DNA from: Planctomycetota bacterium
Lineage (GTDB): Bacteria > Planctomycetota > Phycisphaerae > Phycisphaerales > SM1A02
Assembly (NCBI GenBank): GCA_022567855.1
Contig: JADFGE010000122.1
Span: forward strand, 1-7,953
Direction of reading: 5' to 3'
DNA: 7,953 bases
Below the pieces are notes generated by a model. The model saw only the letters and a program-made list of their open reading frames with translations, was not told the DNA's origin and did not search any database. Shown in pieces: positions 6,455 to 7,953 of the stretch; the stretch's first letter is position 1, and each line of letters begins with the position of its first letter. The position numbers and the translations under genes were made by a program.

Positions 6455-6703
6455 TCATATATCACTCAAATCACAACCCAGCAGGACCGCCAACTCGCAG
6501 GCCGCTTCCAGCAGATCGTTGCGGTGAACAACGTACCGCTGGCCATCCTAATCAAGGCAATCGAGCGTGTACTCGCGATCGCCATGCTCGTCTTTACCGA
6601 TGCAGGTTGCACGGTGAGCACCACAGACGGCGCACATTGCGTCGAGGGTTTCGCAGGCGACGGTGTTGGACATGGGCGCAGGGTCAGCAACCCGCCACGT
6701 CAT
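6455..6703 (-). pseudogene. Small cysteine-rich protein frame interrupted by in-frame TAG
   Basis: The ATG at 6703 overlaps the TGA of the preceding gene as ATGA, a typical coupled start; a second Met at 6673 is an alternative. The frame reads MTWRVADPAPMSNTVACETL, then CAVCGAHRATC and EYTLDCLD, and meets TAG at 6548-6550. In the same frame it continues DGQRYVVHRNDLLEAACELA, then VLLGCDLSDI, to a TGA at 6455. Both halves look like one protein of about 82 residues: an N-terminal Cys cluster (CxxC plus two more Cys, zinc-finger-like) followed by a helical segment. TAG is the normal stop of rpoZ and of the 6073-6372 gene, so general recoding is unlikely. The best reading is a nonsense mutation (for example from CAG or GAG) or a sequence error. 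The upstream half alone would give a 51-residue product. The function is unknown. Confidence 0.5.
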
Positions 6704-7290
6704 TTGCGGCTTTGAAGATTGTCTGGCAAGACATGGCCGCATTCGGTGCATTTGACAGATACGCCTGTGGGATAGCCGCAATTCACACACCGGCCCTTAC
6801 GCCTTCGGTGCGCGCCTCTTATCGCCCGTGAAGCCACGAATGGGACATAGAACACGAGCCAAACAGCGAGTCCGTAGAGAATTGGATTGAGGACGACCCC
6901 CGACCAGCGCAACTGAACTCCGGGACTATGCGGTATATTAGTGTTCCACTTCGGATCGTCCCACGGCCACCAAAGCTGACGCTTTTGAACTGCCGCGAAG
7001 GGCCAACCATAGAGATCGAGCTGCATTGAGTGGGTTGTCTCACTCGAATCGCCCGCGCGGGCATCGATTTGGCGATGACCAAACCTCTTGGCATCTGACC
7101 GAGAAGACACCTCGGGCCACGGCAAGGGTGGAGGTGAGGGCCAGCCGCGCTGAGCGGCATCTGTACCAAAGAGTTGTGTGTAGGCGGTCCGCGCTTTGGT
7201 TTGTTTATCGACGAATTGGATCGCGATCGGGACGTTCAGGACGGCGCCAAGGAGGATAAGAGTCAACAGCACGATCAGCGATCTCTTCAT
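6700..7290 (-). CDS. Membrane protein with C-terminal zinc ribbon
   Basis: The function is unknown; the architecture is clear. The 196 residues have an N-terminal membrane helix (about 4-25, MKRSLIVLLTLILLGAVLNV), a non-cytoplasmic domain rich in Trp and Pro (about 27-130), a second membrane helix (about 133-155), a basic RGAHRRRKGR stretch and a C-terminal zinc ribbon with CVNC at 168-171 and CTEC at 181-184. The basic stretch after the second helix places the ribbon in the cytoplasm by the positive-inside rule. This TM-loop-TM-ribbon layout is common among uncharacterised planctomycete proteins. It starts 9 bases after the stop of the ribbon frame at 7300 and its own stop overlaps the next start (ATGA), so the cluster is probably one transcript. 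It is a tandem paralogue of the gene at 7391-7942, sharing the MKR...LLLGAV N-terminus and domain order. No strong Shine-Dalgarno is seen. Confidence 0.8.
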   Translation of the reverse strand: MKRSLIVLLTLILLGAVLNVPIAIQFVDKQTKARTAYTQLFGTDAAQRGWPSPPPLPWPEVSSRSDAKRFGHRQIDARAGDSSETTHSMQLDLYGWPFAAVQKRQLWWPWDDPKWNTNIPHSPGVQLRWSGVVLNPILYGLAVWLVFYVPFVASRAIRGAHRRRKGRCVNCGYPTGVSVKCTECGHVLPDNLQSRK

Positions 7291-7299
7291 GGCAACATT

Positions 7300-7398
7300 C
7301 TACGGCACATCTTCCCGTCGCCAGCCGCATTCGGGACAACCGGCGGAGAAGTCACCGTGGAGGTCGTAGCCGCACATTCGACAACACCCTTCACGCAC
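7300..7398 (-). pseudogene. Zinc-ribbon end of the 7391-7942 gene in shifted frame
   Basis: From a GTG at 7398 this frame reads VREGCCRMCGYDLHGDFSAG, then CPECGWRREDVP, and stops at TAG (7300-7302). It is a complete, textbook ribbon: CRMC, then CPEC, with the GYDL and GW residues typical of the planctomycete version. It overlaps the last 8 bases of the upstream gene (GTGCGTGA) in the +1 frame. Since the next gene downstream carries the same ribbon fused to its second membrane helix, the simplest reading is a single-base frameshift that detached the ribbon. The alternative is a separately translated, coupled 32-residue protein starting at the GTG; no ribosome site supports that. Confidence 0.6.
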
Positions 7399-7942
7399 GT
7401 TCTCGATTGAGCCTGATGTGCCGTACAACGAGCCGGGATGATCCTAGCCAGATTCCATAAAGTACAACCACGGCGATAAGCCCGTTGGCCCACACCGCAA
7501 TCCAAATCGTGCGGTCCCGAGTCACGTCCGGCAGCAGCACGCTTTCGACGTACCAAGAGTCATATCCATTGACGCTGAGATACTCGGCGAGCATCGGTCG
7601 CCACGGATCACACTGTTTGCCCCACAGTTCCTTCTCGTCGGGGCGGTTCAGCGTTATGTGAAGAACACGATTCTCGTGAATTCTCGTTGGAAAGATCGGA
7701 CTCATGTCCTTAGGAAACCGCCGACATATAAAAAACACGTAGCCAGTGTGATCATCATCAGGTTCGTCTGAGATATGCTGGTTGGCGCCCTCACCGATGA
7801 GCCATAAGCCGATGGAGTCCCTGTAGTGGGGGTGGTACCTTGTGGGAAGCGGAAACAAGGCGTCAAGCGCGATTCCCAAAGGAAGTGCTACGACCGCGCC
7901 GAGGAGGAGGAAGACTGCGAGCTTGAACTGGCGGCGCTTCAT
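7391..7942 (-). CDS. Membrane protein, paralogue truncated before its zinc ribbon
   Basis: The function is unknown. The 183 residues have an N-terminal membrane helix (about 8-28), a non-cytoplasmic loop of about 115 residues (30-144) with GYVFFICRRFPKDM and a Cys at 111, and a second membrane helix (about 146-166), followed by SSRLVVRHIRLNRERA and TGA. In its downstream paralogue (6700-7290) the same point is followed by a basic linker and a zinc ribbon; here the ribbon lies in the next frame (7300-7398). The visible product therefore probably lost its cytoplasmic zinc-binding end. The ATG at 7942 is 11 bases from the window edge, so the ribosome site and upstream neighbours cannot be judged. 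It appears to be the first visible gene of the minus-strand zinc-ribbon cluster. The two membrane genes share the MKR start and LLLGAV motif but otherwise differ widely in the loop. Confidence 0.7.
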   Translation of the reverse strand: MKRRQFKLAVFLLLGAVVALPLGIALDALFPLPTRYHPHYRDSIGLWLIGEGANQHISDEPDDDHTGYVFFICRRFPKDMSPIFPTRIHENRVLHITLNRPDEKELWGKQCDPWRPMLAEYLSVNGYDSWYVESVLLPDVTRDRTIWIAVWANGLIAVVVLYGIWLGSSRLVVRHIRLNRERA

Positions 7943-7953
7943 AATCCAACTCT

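Noticed and set aside
6548..6550. TAG read as pyrrolysine or a reassigned codon
   Set aside because: TAG is the ordinary stop of rpoZ (5095-5097), the 6073-6372 gene (6370-6372) and the ribbon frame (7300-7302); a local mutation or read error is simpler.
1..7953. CRISPR array, insertion sequence or long direct repeats
   Set aside because: No regularly spaced repeats, transposase motifs or paired terminal inverted repeats were seen on reading both strands.

Overview
This looks like a GC-rich bacterial chromosome segment, most likely from the Planctomycetota (a Phycisphaerae-like lineage is my guess). The reasons are the short planctomycete-style RpoZ, the stand-alone CoaC, and several small membrane proteins ending in the C-terminal zinc ribbon (CGYDL...CPECGW style) that is common in uncharacterised planctomycete proteins. 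This is inference from protein style; no rRNA or other marker is present.

Layout. (1) 3-1196, plus strand: the C-terminal part of a hypothetical protein cut by the window edge, convergent with the next block. (2) 4700 down to 1245, minus strand: a run of four tightly spaced genes, namely a membrane-anchored alpha/beta hydrolase, a ClC-type chloride channel/antiporter with two CBS domains, rnpA (RNase P protein) and yidD (membrane insertion factor). rnpA and yidD overlap, and rnpA has a strong ribosome site inside the end of the ClC gene. rpmH, the usual neighbour upstream of rnpA, is replaced here by the ClC gene. (3) 4701-4863: a divergent intergenic region. (4) 4864-5717, plus strand: rpoZ followed 35 bases later by coaC, a remnant of the widespread gmk-rpoZ-coaBC order, but with only the decarboxylase half of CoaBC. 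(5) 5718-6072: no intact gene. It holds the 5' two thirds of a serine-type tRNA-like structure (5790-5833), overlapped by an open frame without a good start (5771-6037) that looks like the C-terminal remnant of a lost gene. I read this as a possible scar of a mobile element. (6) 6073-6372, plus strand: an unknown 99-residue protein. 6373-6454 is a short convergent gap in which I see no clear terminator. (7) 7942 down to 6455, minus strand: a cluster of two tandem membrane plus zinc-ribbon proteins and a small cysteine-rich protein.

The most notable point is damage in the last cluster. The first gene (7391-7942) lost its zinc ribbon to a one-base frame change, and the ribbon is still readable in the next frame (7300-7398). 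The last gene has an in-frame TAG in the middle of an otherwise protein-like frame (6455-6703). Together with the tRNA-like and gene fragments at 5771-6037, the interval from about 5720 to the right edge reads as a decaying accessory region beside a housekeeping block. Sequencing error is the main rival explanation for the two breaks. I see no CRISPR array, intact mobile element, defence system or biosynthetic cluster.
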